Shown: one piece after another, positions 16,851 to 24,404 of the stretch | Position numbering within the stretch: the stretch's first letter is position 1 | Layout: each line of letters starts with the position of its first letter | NCBI GenBank assembly: GCA_018064685.1 | Contig: JAGHUS010000172.1 | Span: forward strand, 1 to 45,219 | Origin: Bacteroidales bacterium | Lineage (GTDB): Bacteria; Bacteroidota; Bacteroidia; Bacteroidales; Bacteroidaceae | Direction: 5' to 3' | DNA: 45,219 nucleotides | Translations under genes and position numbers: made by a program | The notes under the pieces: model-generated | Seen by the model: only the letters and a program-made list of their open reading frames with translations | Database searches by the model: none | What the model was told of the DNA's origin: nothing

Positions 16851-17210
16851 TTTCTCGCAGATTAAGTGGACGTTATGTCCGATTATGTATAAGAGATTAA
16901 TTTATGTTTTTAAGTCTATAATTACAACTATTAGTTTATTTGCCGGCAAAGTAACTACTTTTTGTAATTACCACCAAATATTCTTATCAAAAACAACAAC
17001 TACAACCCGTAATTTAACTTTCATTATTAGTTTTTACGTCTACTCAGCACCCTTAGTACTGTGCTTTAGGCTCACGTAAATTGGATGCAAATTAAGCCGT
17101 AAATTAGACGCAAATACCTAGATAGCTTAACATATCAAGTATTTTTGTCCAATTCAACGGATTAATTTCTGGGAATTTTCGTCATTTATCTTGGTTGGGG
17201 TGTTGTTTTA
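16851..17210. other. 360-bp gap between the GLPGLI and receptor genes
   Basis: The left two-thirds hold a ~90-nt 5' leader and the BlaI-like promoter (16921-17036). The rest (17037-17210) is AT-rich, with no gene and no clear terminator hairpin for the 17211-20033 receptor that ends at its right edge. Confidence 0.6.
16921..17036 (-). promoter_or_regulatory. Promoter/operator matching the blaI promoter
   Basis: On the minus strand, TTTG (16975-16978) is followed after 20 nt by TTACTTTG (16947-16954), a good -33/-7 pair. The -7 box is covered by the palindrome AAAGTAACTACTTT (16948-16961), an expected place for a repressor. The block aligns base for base with 32947-33062 (about 20 differences in 116). 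Further GTAATTAC and CTACAA motifs upstream may be extra operator sites. Confidence 0.75.
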
Positions 17211-20033
17211 CTACAGTACCTTGAAGCGGATGGTGGCAATGATGTTGCGGGGACGCAGTTGCGAGGTCTGGCTGTAGATGTCAAGGCCGCTGTAGTTGAT
17301 GCGGGTGTATCGGCGCTGGTCGAAGAGGTTGTTGGCTTGTAGTTCCAGGTCGACGCGCTTCAGTTTCAGCTTGGCCGTGGCATCACCAAACCAGGCATGA
17401 CGATTGGTGGCGGTGAGGTTGTTGTAGTTGTCCTCGGCAGCCAGGGTCAGCGTGAGAGTCTTGGTGGGATAGATGCTCATGGAGAGGCGCTGCGTGTTGC
17501 TCCTGACACACTGGGCAGCATCCTGATGACCTTCGGTATAGCTTCGGCTGTTGGCAAAACCGCAACTGTAGACCACGCCCATCCAGTCGGCAGGGCTGAA
17601 GGACAGCGAGCCGCCAAAGTTGAGCGACTGGGCGTTGAACTGATAGAGCTTGTCGGCAATGAGTCGTTCGCTCTGGGTCAAGGCATAGCTGGCAAAGACA
17701 CGGACTGAGGAGCGCAGGAAGTCAAAGCCCTTGCTGGCCTCGCCGTTCACGCTGTAGTTGTCGGCCACGGTAGGTTGATTGACGGCTTGGATGACGCTGG
17801 TGGCACCCTCGTATGTGTAGCCATAGATCTGATTGTCGTGACTGCGACGGAAGTTGAAACCGATGTTGGCAAAGAGGGCTTGCAGAGCATTGCGGTAGCG
17901 CAGATTGACATTGGCTCCATAGTTCTTGGTTTCAGACAGTTGCTCCACGTATGAACGCTGGAACGTGCGGTAGTTGCTCATGATGTAGCCCGAGTAGATG
18001 CCGCCCGGATCGCCCACCGTCTTGGAGTAGCTTGCACCGCCATTCAGCCAGAGGTCGCGCGTGATGTCCCACCAAAAGCTGAGCGAAGGGAAGAAGAGCA
18101 GATGCGTGTAGCTGTGGCGGTCCTGGCGAATGCGGTCGTCCAGCATCTGGCTGTAAAGGTTGAGCGGCAGACCCAGCGTGAAGCTGTAGTTGTGGCGCTC
18201 GTACTTGTAGGACTGGTCGAGAGCCACGGAATAGGTGTTGTACCATAGGTCGTTAGACCCCTCTCCAACTGACACATACTCGGGAAGAACATTCAGTGCT
18301 TCCCGACTTCCCCCGAGGGGGAGGGTTTTCAAGTCGGTCACAATGCCGTGCAAGTTGGCTGAGGCACTGATGCCGTAATTGAACTTGAAGTAATCCCCCA
18401 CACCTATGTTATACCCCGTATTGAACTGACCGGCAATGTGGTGCGAGGTGACATCCTGGGTATAGGCGGTATGTGTGTCTTGTTGCAGAGAATCTATCTC
18501 TGCAGTCAGCGTATTGGGCCGTTGAGCATAGCCTGCAGAGAAGTGCAGGTCGAAATTATTCTTACCGATGTTACGGATGGTGTTGAAGGTCTCGGACACG
18601 GATAGTTCTGGTCGATCGAAATGCTGGCGCACACGCTCGTCGCCGTAGCTGATGGGATGGGCTCCCGTCTGGTTGGAAGATAGCAAACCGTCCACACAGT
18701 CGGAGTTCCAGTTGGTGTCGAACTTCAGCACGTTGGCCACGAAACCCGTCAGTGAGTTCAGGTTGTAGCGTGCCTGAATGTTCAGGTTGTTCATCTTCGT
18801 TTCGCTCATCATCGTCTCCTGCGTCAGTAGTCGGTTGTCTTCGCTGAGGAAACGGTCGGAAAAACTGCTGCCCTCGCGGCGGATACGGTCGTTGTAGTAG
18901 GCAATGTTGAGTCCCACTTCGCGGTCACCCTTGAGTTTCTCCAGATGGTTCATAGTGAGGATGTGCGAGTGATTGTCGAAGGTTCGCTTCTGTGGTAATC
19001 CCGAACCACTGGGCAGCACAGCACCAGTTGGACAGAAGGGATAGAGCATCACGCTGTTGATGCCAGAGTAGTGCTCGGTCAGCTCCTTCGACACGTCATC
19101 ACCCGTGTTGTTACCTTTATATAATGTCATGTTCTGGCGTGTCTTGGCAAAGTACATGCCCACAACTTCGGCTGTCCAGAGAGGATTCCTACCAACCTCA
19201 GACCCCCCATCCCCCTTTAGGGGGAGTAAGAATGGGGATGCTAACTGATTTGATACACCAGATTCCACATCTTGAACGTAACTAGCTCCCCCTAAAGGGG
19301 GCTGGGGGGTCTGTCCCCCCATCCCCACCATCGTGTTGACGGCCACGGTTCCCTTGGCAGCATCCTTCAGCTTCAGGTTGATAGCCACATCGTCGGTCAG
19401 TTCCTTGCCCTCCAGCATCTTCACAGATTGATGGTGTTCCATTACTTGCACAGAGGCGACGTCTGAAGCATTGATGTTGTTCGTTGCCAAACCATAGCGG
19501 CCTTGCAGCAAGTCCATTTCTTCCACATAGAACTTCTTGATAGCCTTGCCATTGTACTTGATGCTGCCACTTTCCGAAACCTCGATTCCCGGCATACGCT
19601 TCAGCACATCGCCGATGACACGGTCGCCCTGCTCTTGGTAGGCACCCACCAGATAGCTGATGGTGTCGCCGTTCTGCCGGATCTTCTCAGCCTTCACGCT
19701 CACCTCCTTCAGTTCCGTCATCTCTTCCTTTACCGTGAAGTTGAGTTGCTGACTTCGGTTAGCCACAACCTTTGCCTGATTGCCAATGCCAAATCCCGAT
19801 ACACTAACGGTCACGGAATCGGCATCCGTCTTGAACTCCAGTTTGTAATTGCCCTTCTCATCCGCGTCGGCATAGGCAATCATGCTGCCACTGCCTTTGG
19901 GCGAGACGCTCACAAAAGCATCCACTGCCTTGCTCTGCTCATCAAGTACCGTGCCCTGAATGACGGTTTGGGCCTTGGCTGGGCATACCATTGCACACAT
20001 ACATAGTATAATAATGTATACTCTATTTGTCAT
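17211..20033 (-). CDS. TonB-dependent-receptor-like barrel with two in-frame palindromic elements
   Basis: A 940-residue outer-membrane protein with signal peptide 1-22 (ends VCPAKAQ), CarboxypepD_reg domain (IQGTVLDEQSKAVDAFVSVS, ~23-105), plug (GDTISYLVGAYQEQGDRVIG, MPGIEVSESGSIKYNGKAIK, ~110-215) and barrel. It is a paralogue of the 12246-14996 receptor. Residues ~241-278 (PQPPLGGASYVQDVESGVSN) are encoded by a MITE-like element at the position equivalent to that in the paralogue. A second palindromic stretch encodes ~569-593 (TLPLGGSREALNVLPEY). Both keep the frame, so the protein is probably made. It is divergent from the hicB-like gene; no STN domain and no adjacent sigma gene. Confidence 0.9.
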   Translation of the reverse strand: MTNRVYIIILCMCAMVCPAKAQTVIQGTVLDEQSKAVDAFVSVSPKGSGSMIAYADADEKGNYKLEFKTDADSVTVSVSGFGIGNQAKVVANRSQQLNFTVKEEMTELKEVSVKAEKIRQNGDTISYLVGAYQEQGDRVIGDVLKRMPGIEVSESGSIKYNGKAIKKFYVEEMDLLQGRYGLATNNINASDVASVQVMEHHQSVKMLEGKELTDDVAINLKLKDAAKGTVAVNTMVGMGGQTPQPPLGGASYVQDVESGVSNQLASPFLLPLKGDGGSEVGRNPLWTAEVVGMYFAKTRQNMTLYKGNNTGDDVSKELTEHYSGINSVMLYPFCPTGAVLPSGSGLPQKRTFDNHSHILTMNHLEKLKGDREVGLNIAYYNDRIRREGSSFSDRFLSEDNRLLTQETMMSETKMNNLNIQARYNLNSLTGFVANVLKFDTNWNSDCVDGLLSSNQTGAHPISYGDERVRQHFDRPELSVSETFNTIRNIGKNNFDLHFSAGYAQRPNTLTAEIDSLQQDTHTAYTQDVTSHHIAGQFNTGYNIGVGDYFKFNYGISASANLHGIVTDLKTLPLGGSREALNVLPEYVSVGEGSNDLWYNTYSVALDQSYKYERHNYSFTLGLPLNLYSQMLDDRIRQDRHSYTHLLFFPSLSFWWDITRDLWLNGGASYSKTVGDPGGIYSGYIMSNYRTFQRSYVEQLSETKNYGANVNLRYRNALQALFANIGFNFRRSHDNQIYGYTYEGATSVIQAVNQPTVADNYSVNGEASKGFDFLRSSVRVFASYALTQSERLIADKLYQFNAQSLNFGGSLSFSPADWMGVVYSCGFANSRSYTEGHQDAAQCVRSNTQRLSMSIYPTKTLTLTLAAEDNYNNLTATNRHAWFGDATAKLKLKRVDLELQANNLFDQRRYTRINYSGLDIYSQTSQLRPRNIIATIRFKVL
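18255..18328. repeat. Second in-frame palindromic element in the receptor gene
   Basis: About 74 bp from AGACCCCTCTCC to CTTCCCCCGAGGGGGAGGGT, with an internal hairpin pairing CGGGAAG with CTTCCCG. The arm style resembles the 113-bp element at 19200 but the core differs. It is read in frame as LPLGGSREALNVLPEYVSVG. Confidence 0.55.
19200..19312. repeat. MITE-like palindromic element inside receptor CDS (copy 2)
   Basis: A 113-bp unit with 27-bp terminal inverted repeats that differ at one position. Each arm contains a CCCCCTTTAGGGGG hairpin next to the outer AGACCCCCC. The core matches copy 1 (14118-14251) closely. The length difference between copies is 21 bp, a multiple of three, so both keep the frame. 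Confidence 0.88.
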
Positions 20034-20125
20034 GGGTATGAACTTTTTTATTGTTTGTGATTTATGTAAATATTCATCTGTTTTCGCTCTTTTTCCGCAA
20101 AGTGTGAAGATAATGAGGTATTTTC

Positions 20126-20156
20126 TTGGATTGCAACTAAAAAATAGTTATCTTTG
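20126..20156 (+). promoter_or_regulatory. Promoter of the hicB-like gene
   Basis: TTG at 20126-20128 and TATCTTTG at 20149-20156 are 20 nt apart, a good match to the Bacteroidota primary-sigma consensus. The predicted transcript would begin near 20162, ahead of a 14-codon open frame and the HicB-like ATG at 20228. Confidence 0.65.
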
Positions 20157-20167
20157 TAGGGTATGCC

Positions 20168-20212
20168 ATGCGACAGGTATTGGAAGAGTTGACAAAGAAA
20201 GGGAAAATTTAA
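20168..20212 (+). CDS. Possible 14-residue leader peptide
   Basis: ATG to TAA encodes MRQVLEELTKKGKI, just after the predicted transcription start and 15 bp before the HicB-like ATG. It lies where a HicA toxin gene would normally be but is far too short, and I cannot align it confidently with HicA. It may be a leader, a decayed remnant, or chance. Confidence 0.2.
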   Translation: MRQVLEELTKKGKI

Positions 20213-20227
20213 TAAATAGCATCGAAT

Positions 20228-20566
20228 ATGAATACATTGAAATATAATGGTTTTTTGGGTTCGGTAAATTTCTCAGAGAAGGATGGTGTCTTCTTCGGCA
20301 AAATCGAGGGCATTGATGGTCTTGTAAATTTTGAAGGCGAGAGCGTCAAGGAATTGACAGATGCCTTCCACGAAGCCGTGGATGACTATGTAGCCTATTG
20401 TGAGGCTGAGGGTATTGAGGCGCACAAGAGTTATTCGGGATCGCTCAATATCCGAATCTCACCCGAGACCCACAGCTATGTAGCAACTCTTGCCAAGCAA
20501 GCAGGCATGTCAATCAACGCGTTCATCAAGACTGCATTGGAGCAAAAGGTGGCTGCCATGCTGTAA
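20228..20566 (+). CDS. Solo HicB-family antitoxin-like protein
   Basis: A 112-residue protein with the two-part HicB layout. The N-terminal ~65 residues (LKYNGFLGSVNFSEKDGVFF, then GKIEGIDGLVNFEGESVKEL) resemble the partly degraded RNase-H-like HicB fold. The C-terminal ~40 residues (LNIRISPETHSYVATLAKQA, MSINAFIKTALEQKV) form a ribbon-helix-helix DNA-binding domain. HicB normally neutralises the mRNA-cleaving HicA toxin and represses the operon. No HicA is visible on either side. It could be an orphan repressor acting on the divergent receptor (17211-20033), whose start is under 200 bp away. Its stop lies 3 bp from the end of the convergent GLPGLI gene. Confidence 0.8.
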   Translation: MNTLKYNGFLGSVNFSEKDGVFFGKIEGIDGLVNFEGESVKELTDAFHEAVDDYVAYCEAEGIEAHKSYSGSLNIRISPETHSYVATLAKQAGMSINAFIKTALEQKVAAML

Positions 20567-20569
20567 CCA

Positions 20570-21412
20570 TCACTCCAATTCCAGCGGATTATACTTCTTA
20601 TCCTTGATTTGTGAGCCTGCCTCTGGAGACAGCACCCTTACCCAGTTGATATTGATTTTCTTCTGTAGCTTGAGCATGTGGTCGCGAGAGACCTTGCGGA
20701 AATGAGAGAAGTCGTGAGTGAGGATGGGGCATGGCGTGCGTTCCAACCGTACCAACTCGAAGGTGTATTCCATCTTGCTGTCTGATATATTAACGATGAG
20801 ACCGGGCAGACCTCCGAACTTCCATGGGCCGCGACGGATGGGAACCTCCTGTGTAAACCAAGCCTCGTAGTCACGGCCTCGCCAGTGGCAGGTGGCGCGT
20901 TGGCACATGTAACCCTGGATGGTCTTTGTCTCGTCTGACAGAGTCCACTGCTGCGTGGGGCAGGTCTCGGTGTACTGACAGCACTCCTTCTCCAGATTGG
21001 CAGGCATGAAGGCATACTCCGTCAGCTGACCATCCTTGATGTAGATCTCGTCGAACTGATACTCCGACCAATAGTTTGGATACCTGCCACCGAAGTCCTG
21101 TGGTGCATAGCCGCTTGCAGCGCCATTCTTTATTAGCTTTGGCTGGTGGGTGGAGTCGCTATGTGCTACGAAGTAGCTGGCATACTTGGTGTACTGTTTG
21201 CCTACCTGCAGCCATCCGAGGTCGATGTACGTGCTCTCGTCCTTGATGTCCTTGGCATTGAAGGCATAGTACACCGTCACTTGGGCATCGTCAATCTTAG
21301 TGGTTGGCACCTTCCTGCGATAGGAAGGCGGTATCTCTGCCTGCTTCCATTGACCCCAACAAAAGGAAGGAATCAGGAATGCAGCGAGGAGGTATAAAAG
21401 TTGTCGTTTCAT
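20570..21412 (-). CDS. GLPGLI family protein (fourth of a four-gene array)
   Basis: A 280-residue secreted protein with signal peptide MKRQLLYLLAAFLIPSFCWG. Core GPWKFGGLPGLIVNISD at ~194, preceded by YMCQRATCHWRGRDYEAWF with the Cys-x4-Cys pair; tail YNPLELE. The N-terminal region VTVYYAFNAKDIKDESTYID groups it with the five other array members (21475, 22351, 23251, 25816, 26711). It is last in the transcript that starts at 24111; the gap to the previous gene (62 bp) is longer than the 18-bp gaps in the rest of the array. Confidence 0.93.
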   Translation of the reverse strand: MKRQLLYLLAAFLIPSFCWGQWKQAEIPPSYRRKVPTTKIDDAQVTVYYAFNAKDIKDESTYIDLGWLQVGKQYTKYASYFVAHSDSTHQPKLIKNGAASGYAPQDFGGRYPNYWSEYQFDEIYIKDGQLTEYAFMPANLEKECCQYTETCPTQQWTLSDETKTIQGYMCQRATCHWRGRDYEAWFTQEVPIRRGPWKFGGLPGLIVNISDSKMEYTFELVRLERTPCPILTHDFSHFRKVSRDHMLKLQKKININWVRVLSPEAGSQIKDKKYNPLELE

Positions 21413-21474
21413 AGTATCGTCGTTTTAGTATTCGCACATAGGCCAACTATGCATTACGCATTAGGCATTATGCA

Positions 21475-22332
21475 TTATTCTAATTCCAACTGGTCGTAAG
21501 GAAAGCGATTGGTTAGCATTCTGCCATCCAATGTCATGCGACCGCTCAATTCGTTGTACTTGACATTCCACTCGCGCTGTGCCTTCCACACCTTCTTGCG
21601 AGTTGTGTCCTTGAAGAAACGTTCCTCCAACTGGTAGATGGGAAACGAACCTTTCTCTACGGCTACTGCCTCCCATGTATAGAGATTTTTGGCGTCATGG
21701 ATCTTCATGATTAGACCCGGCAGTCCGCCGAACTTCCAAGGGCCCGACTTCATGGGGATGGCAGAGGTGAACCACGCCACATAGTCACGGCCTCGCCAGT
21801 GGCATGTAGCCTTCTGGCAGGAATAACCGCAGATGGTTTGCTTCTCATCAACCAGATTCCATTGCATGGTGGGGAAGGGCTCCTTGTATCGGTATTGCAC
21901 AAACTCAGCCGATGGCATCACAGCCCATTCGGTCAGTTCATTGCCACGAACAAAGATTTGCGAATACTGATATTCCGACCAATAATCCTTCTTATCGCCT
22001 TTCAGGTTGAGTGCATTGGGGTAGTAATTCTTGTTCGGATTCTTCTTCAGCCAGTCACGCAGTGCAATGTCGTTTTCCGAGAGGAAATAACTGGAATACT
22101 GTGTCATACCTTTGTCAGTAAGCAATTGCCCGCAGTCAATCCATGTATCCATATCACTCAAATCCTTCGGCTGAAAGGCATAGCGGATCCTGATTTTACT
22201 GGTACCTATGATTTTCGCATTCTTCACACCATAACTGGGTTGCATGGGTCGGCCAGGCATTCCTTGCTTTCGCTGTGCAAATGTTGGCAAGACAATCAGC
22301 ATGATTGCAATAATCGACAAAGCTCTTTTCAT
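21475..22332 (-). CDS. GLPGLI family protein (third of a four-gene array)
   Basis: A 285-residue secreted protein (signal peptide MKRALSIIAIMLIVLPTFA). Core GPWKFGGLPGLIMKIHD at ~195, with YSCQKATCHWRGRDYVAWF before it and a YDQLELE tail. It contains the array-type N-terminal motif RYAFQPKDLSDMDTWID. The start is 18 bp after the stop of 22351-23232, with a short spacer almost identical to the next spacer upstream, so the array grew by tandem duplication of gene plus spacer. Confidence 0.93.
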   Translation of the reverse strand: MKRALSIIAIMLIVLPTFAQRKQGMPGRPMQPSYGVKNAKIIGTSKIRIRYAFQPKDLSDMDTWIDCGQLLTDKGMTQYSSYFLSENDIALRDWLKKNPNKNYYPNALNLKGDKKDYWSEYQYSQIFVRGNELTEWAVMPSAEFVQYRYKEPFPTMQWNLVDEKQTICGYSCQKATCHWRGRDYVAWFTSAIPMKSGPWKFGGLPGLIMKIHDAKNLYTWEAVAVEKGSFPIYQLEERFFKDTTRKKVWKAQREWNVKYNELSGRMTLDGRMLTNRFPYDQLELE

Positions 22333-22350
22333 GATTAAATATTTATGAGG

Positions 22351-23232
22351 TTATTCCAATTCCAATGGTTCGTAAGGTGTATATTTAGAAACAGCCTCTC
22401 CAATCACCACGTTACCTGCTTTATCCACGGATGCCTTGTGATAGTCAGATGCCTTGAACCAGTTCTCGTTAAATGACTTTTGCCATTTCCACACCTTCTC
22501 ACGAGTAGAGGCACGGTATGACTTGAAGTCGTATTTATATATAGGTTTAGGCTTCGAAGAGATTTGCACTGCCTCGAAGCGATACACGCCCTTTGTGTCC
22601 TGCACCTTGAGGATGAGGCCAGGCAGACCACCGAACTTCCAGGGGCCAGCCTTCACAGGAATGTCGGAAGCGAACCATGCCACGAAGTCGCGGCCACGCC
22701 AGCGGCAGGTAGCCTTCTGGCACTTGTGGCCCAGGATGGTTTGCGTCTCTGTGCCCATCTTCCATTGCTGCAGGGGATGAGGCTCGGTGTAGTAGCTGTT
22801 GTATTTGCCCAATCCCATAGGCATGGTGGCGTACACGGTCATCTGACCTTTGGAGATGAAAATATCGGAATACTGGTACTCGCTCCATGTCTCCTTGTCC
22901 TTGCCGCCATTGCCAAGAAAACGTGGAACGCTACCTGCATTTGGGTTCTTTTTCTTCCAAATGTTGATCAGCGAGTCGGAACGGAAGAGGAAGTCGCTGT
23001 AGTACTTTGTCACTCGTTTGCCTATGTCCAGTCGCCCCTGGTCGATGTAGGTGTTCTCATCCTTCACATTATCAGCGTTGAAGGCATACCACACACGTAT
23101 GCGAGTGGTGTCGATGACAAACTGTTTGCCCACGTCCCGATGATTGGGCGTAGAACAATACGCATGCTTGGGCTGTGCAAACAGAATACACGAACTGAAT
23201 GCAAAAAACAGAATCAAAATGTTTCGTTTCAT
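22351..23232 (-). CDS. GLPGLI family protein (second of a four-gene array)
   Basis: A 293-residue secreted protein (signal peptide MKRNILILFFAFSSCILFA). Core GPWKFGGLPGLILKVQD at ~195, with HKCQKATCRWRGRDFVAWF before it; tail YEPLELE. It is strikingly close to the 26711-27592 protein, with the same length and long identical stretches such as MPMGLGKYNSYYTEP and LQQWKMGTETQTILG, which indicates a recent duplication. It is co-transcribed with its neighbours (18-bp gaps on both sides). Confidence 0.94.
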   Translation of the reverse strand: MKRNILILFFAFSSCILFAQPKHAYCSTPNHRDVGKQFVIDTTRIRVWYAFNADNVKDENTYIDQGRLDIGKRVTKYYSDFLFRSDSLINIWKKKNPNAGSVPRFLGNGGKDKETWSEYQYSDIFISKGQMTVYATMPMGLGKYNSYYTEPHPLQQWKMGTETQTILGHKCQKATCRWRGRDFVAWFASDIPVKAGPWKFGGLPGLILKVQDTKGVYRFEAVQISSKPKPIYKYDFKSYRASTREKVWKWQKSFNENWFKASDYHKASVDKAGNVVIGEAVSKYTPYEPLELE

Positions 23233-23250
23233 GATTGTAAATTTATGAGA

Positions 23251-24111
23251 TTATTCCATTTCCAAAGGTTCGTAGGGTGTGACCTTGGATATTAACTGCC
23301 CAGTCTTAGGGTCACGAGCACCCCCTGCCTTTGAATAGTCGCGGTTTGCAGCTATTTGCAATTTATGGATATGTTCACGAGAGTCCTTTCGGAAACCATC
23401 ATACTTGCGTTTGGTTATAGGGAAATTGCCGGAACGGATGCTTACAGCTTCCCATGTGTACAGCTTGTCTTTGTCATGGATCTTCATGATGAGACCAGGC
23501 AGTCCACCAAATATCCACGGACCAAGATGTACAGGAATGTCGGCTGCAAACCATGCCTCGAAGTCGCGACCTCGCCAATGACAAGTTGCTCGTTGGCAAT
23601 CATGTCCAAGGATTGTGTTGTGCTCTTCGTGCAGTGTCCATGCCTGGCTTTCGACAGATTCGGTATAATAGGCATTGTATCGCTCCATATATCTGGGCAT
23701 CCATGCGTAGAGGGTGTGCATCCCATTCTCTGTATAGATGTCGGTAAACTGGTACTCGCTCCAGTAGGTGCTTTTGCGGCCATCAGGACAAAATACCCTT
23801 GGACGACTTTTGGCATTCGGATTGCGTCTGTTGAAATCATCGGAGAGCGAATCATTCAACTCAACAAAACGGCTGTAATGCTTGCTTATGTCTTTGCCAG
23901 CACGGAGCACATGAAGATCTATATAAGTGTTCTTGTCATTGATGTCAGTGGCATTAAGCGCATACATGACCTCAACCTGTGCATGACCGATTACTTCTTG
24001 CTGTCCCATCCCTTTTGAGATAGGACGCATGACATGCCCTTGCTTTTGCTGACAGCAGGCATGCTGTCCACAGAAGAGCAACAATACGATGATTATAAAT
24101 GTTTGTCTCAT
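23251..24111 (-). CDS. GLPGLI family protein (first of a four-gene array)
   Basis: A 286-residue secreted protein (MRQTFIIIVLLLFCGQHACC signal peptide). Core GPWIFGGLPGLIMKIHD at ~196, with HDCQRATCHWRGRDFEAWF before it; tail YEPLEME. Its N-terminus resembles the 25816-26682 protein. It stands directly behind an ECF promoter. The leader keeps a GGAGAATCATCAT stretch that in the 26711-27592 gene leads straight into the ATG, but here the start lies a few bases further on, suggesting that promoter and coding sequence were joined by rearrangement. Confidence 0.93.
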   Translation of the reverse strand: MRQTFIIIVLLLFCGQHACCQQKQGHVMRPISKGMGQQEVIGHAQVEVMYALNATDINDKNTYIDLHVLRAGKDISKHYSRFVELNDSLSDDFNRRNPNAKSRPRVFCPDGRKSTYWSEYQFTDIYTENGMHTLYAWMPRYMERYNAYYTESVESQAWTLHEEHNTILGHDCQRATCHWRGRDFEAWFAADIPVHLGPWIFGGLPGLIMKIHDKDKLYTWEAVSIRSGNFPITKRKYDGFRKDSREHIHKLQIAANRDYSKAGGARDPKTGQLISKVTPYEPLEME

Positions 24112-24156
24112 TCTTTATATGATGATTCTCCTTTTCTTTTTTATGATGTCTTATCA

Positions 24157-24186
24157 ATAAGACGCAGTAAAGGATAAATCAAATAC
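24157..24186 (-). promoter_or_regulatory. ECF promoter of the four-gene GLPGLI operon
   Basis: On the minus strand, GTATTT (24181-24186), a 16-nt spacer and CGTCTTAT (24157-24164). The same boxes and spacing precede the second ECF sigma gene (29445-29474) and the two-gene GLPGLI operon (27628-27657). Confidence 0.75.
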
Positions 24187-24269
24187 CCCTGTATACCAAG
24201 AAAAACACGTTGGAAAATTGTCGTATTCTCATTTATAAAGAAAACGGACTTTGTTTCTGCAATGATAAA

Positions 24270-24374
24270 TATGGCAATAGTCAATGGAGAAAATTGCAAG
24301 ATATGGCAATTGAAATACTGAATAAATGCAAAATATGGCAATAAAAGAGTGAAAAGTTTGTAATTTATGGCAAT
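24270..24374. repeat. Four TATGGCAAT boxes phased at exactly 32 bp
   Basis: TATGGCAAT occurs at 24270-24278, 24302-24310, 24334-24342 and 24366-24374, each start exactly 32 bp after the last (about three helical turns). The last box sits near the -33 position of the promoter of the ATPase gene at 24405. The sequence between boxes is not conserved. This looks like a multi-site operator read from one face of the helix. Confidence 0.75.
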
Positions 24375-24391
24375 GATTCGGTTTTTCTTTA

Positions 24392-24399
24392 TATCTTTG
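24392..24399 (+). promoter_or_regulatory. -7 box TATCTTTG of the ATPase gene
   Basis: TATCTTTG fits TAnnTTTG. It ends only 5 nt before the ATG at 24405, so the transcript would begin at or very near the start codon. A clear -33 is not seen; the fourth TATGGCAAT box occupies that position. Confidence 0.6.
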
Positions 24400-24404
24400 C
24401 ACCT

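Noticed and set aside
20168..20212. The 14-codon frame as a HicA toxin
   Set aside because: It is far shorter than HicA and lacks the conserved His/Gly region of the toxin.
24270..24374. The 32-bp periodic boxes as a small CRISPR array
   Set aside because: The repeat is only 9 bp, no Cas gene is present, and the boxes run into a promoter. An operator fits better.
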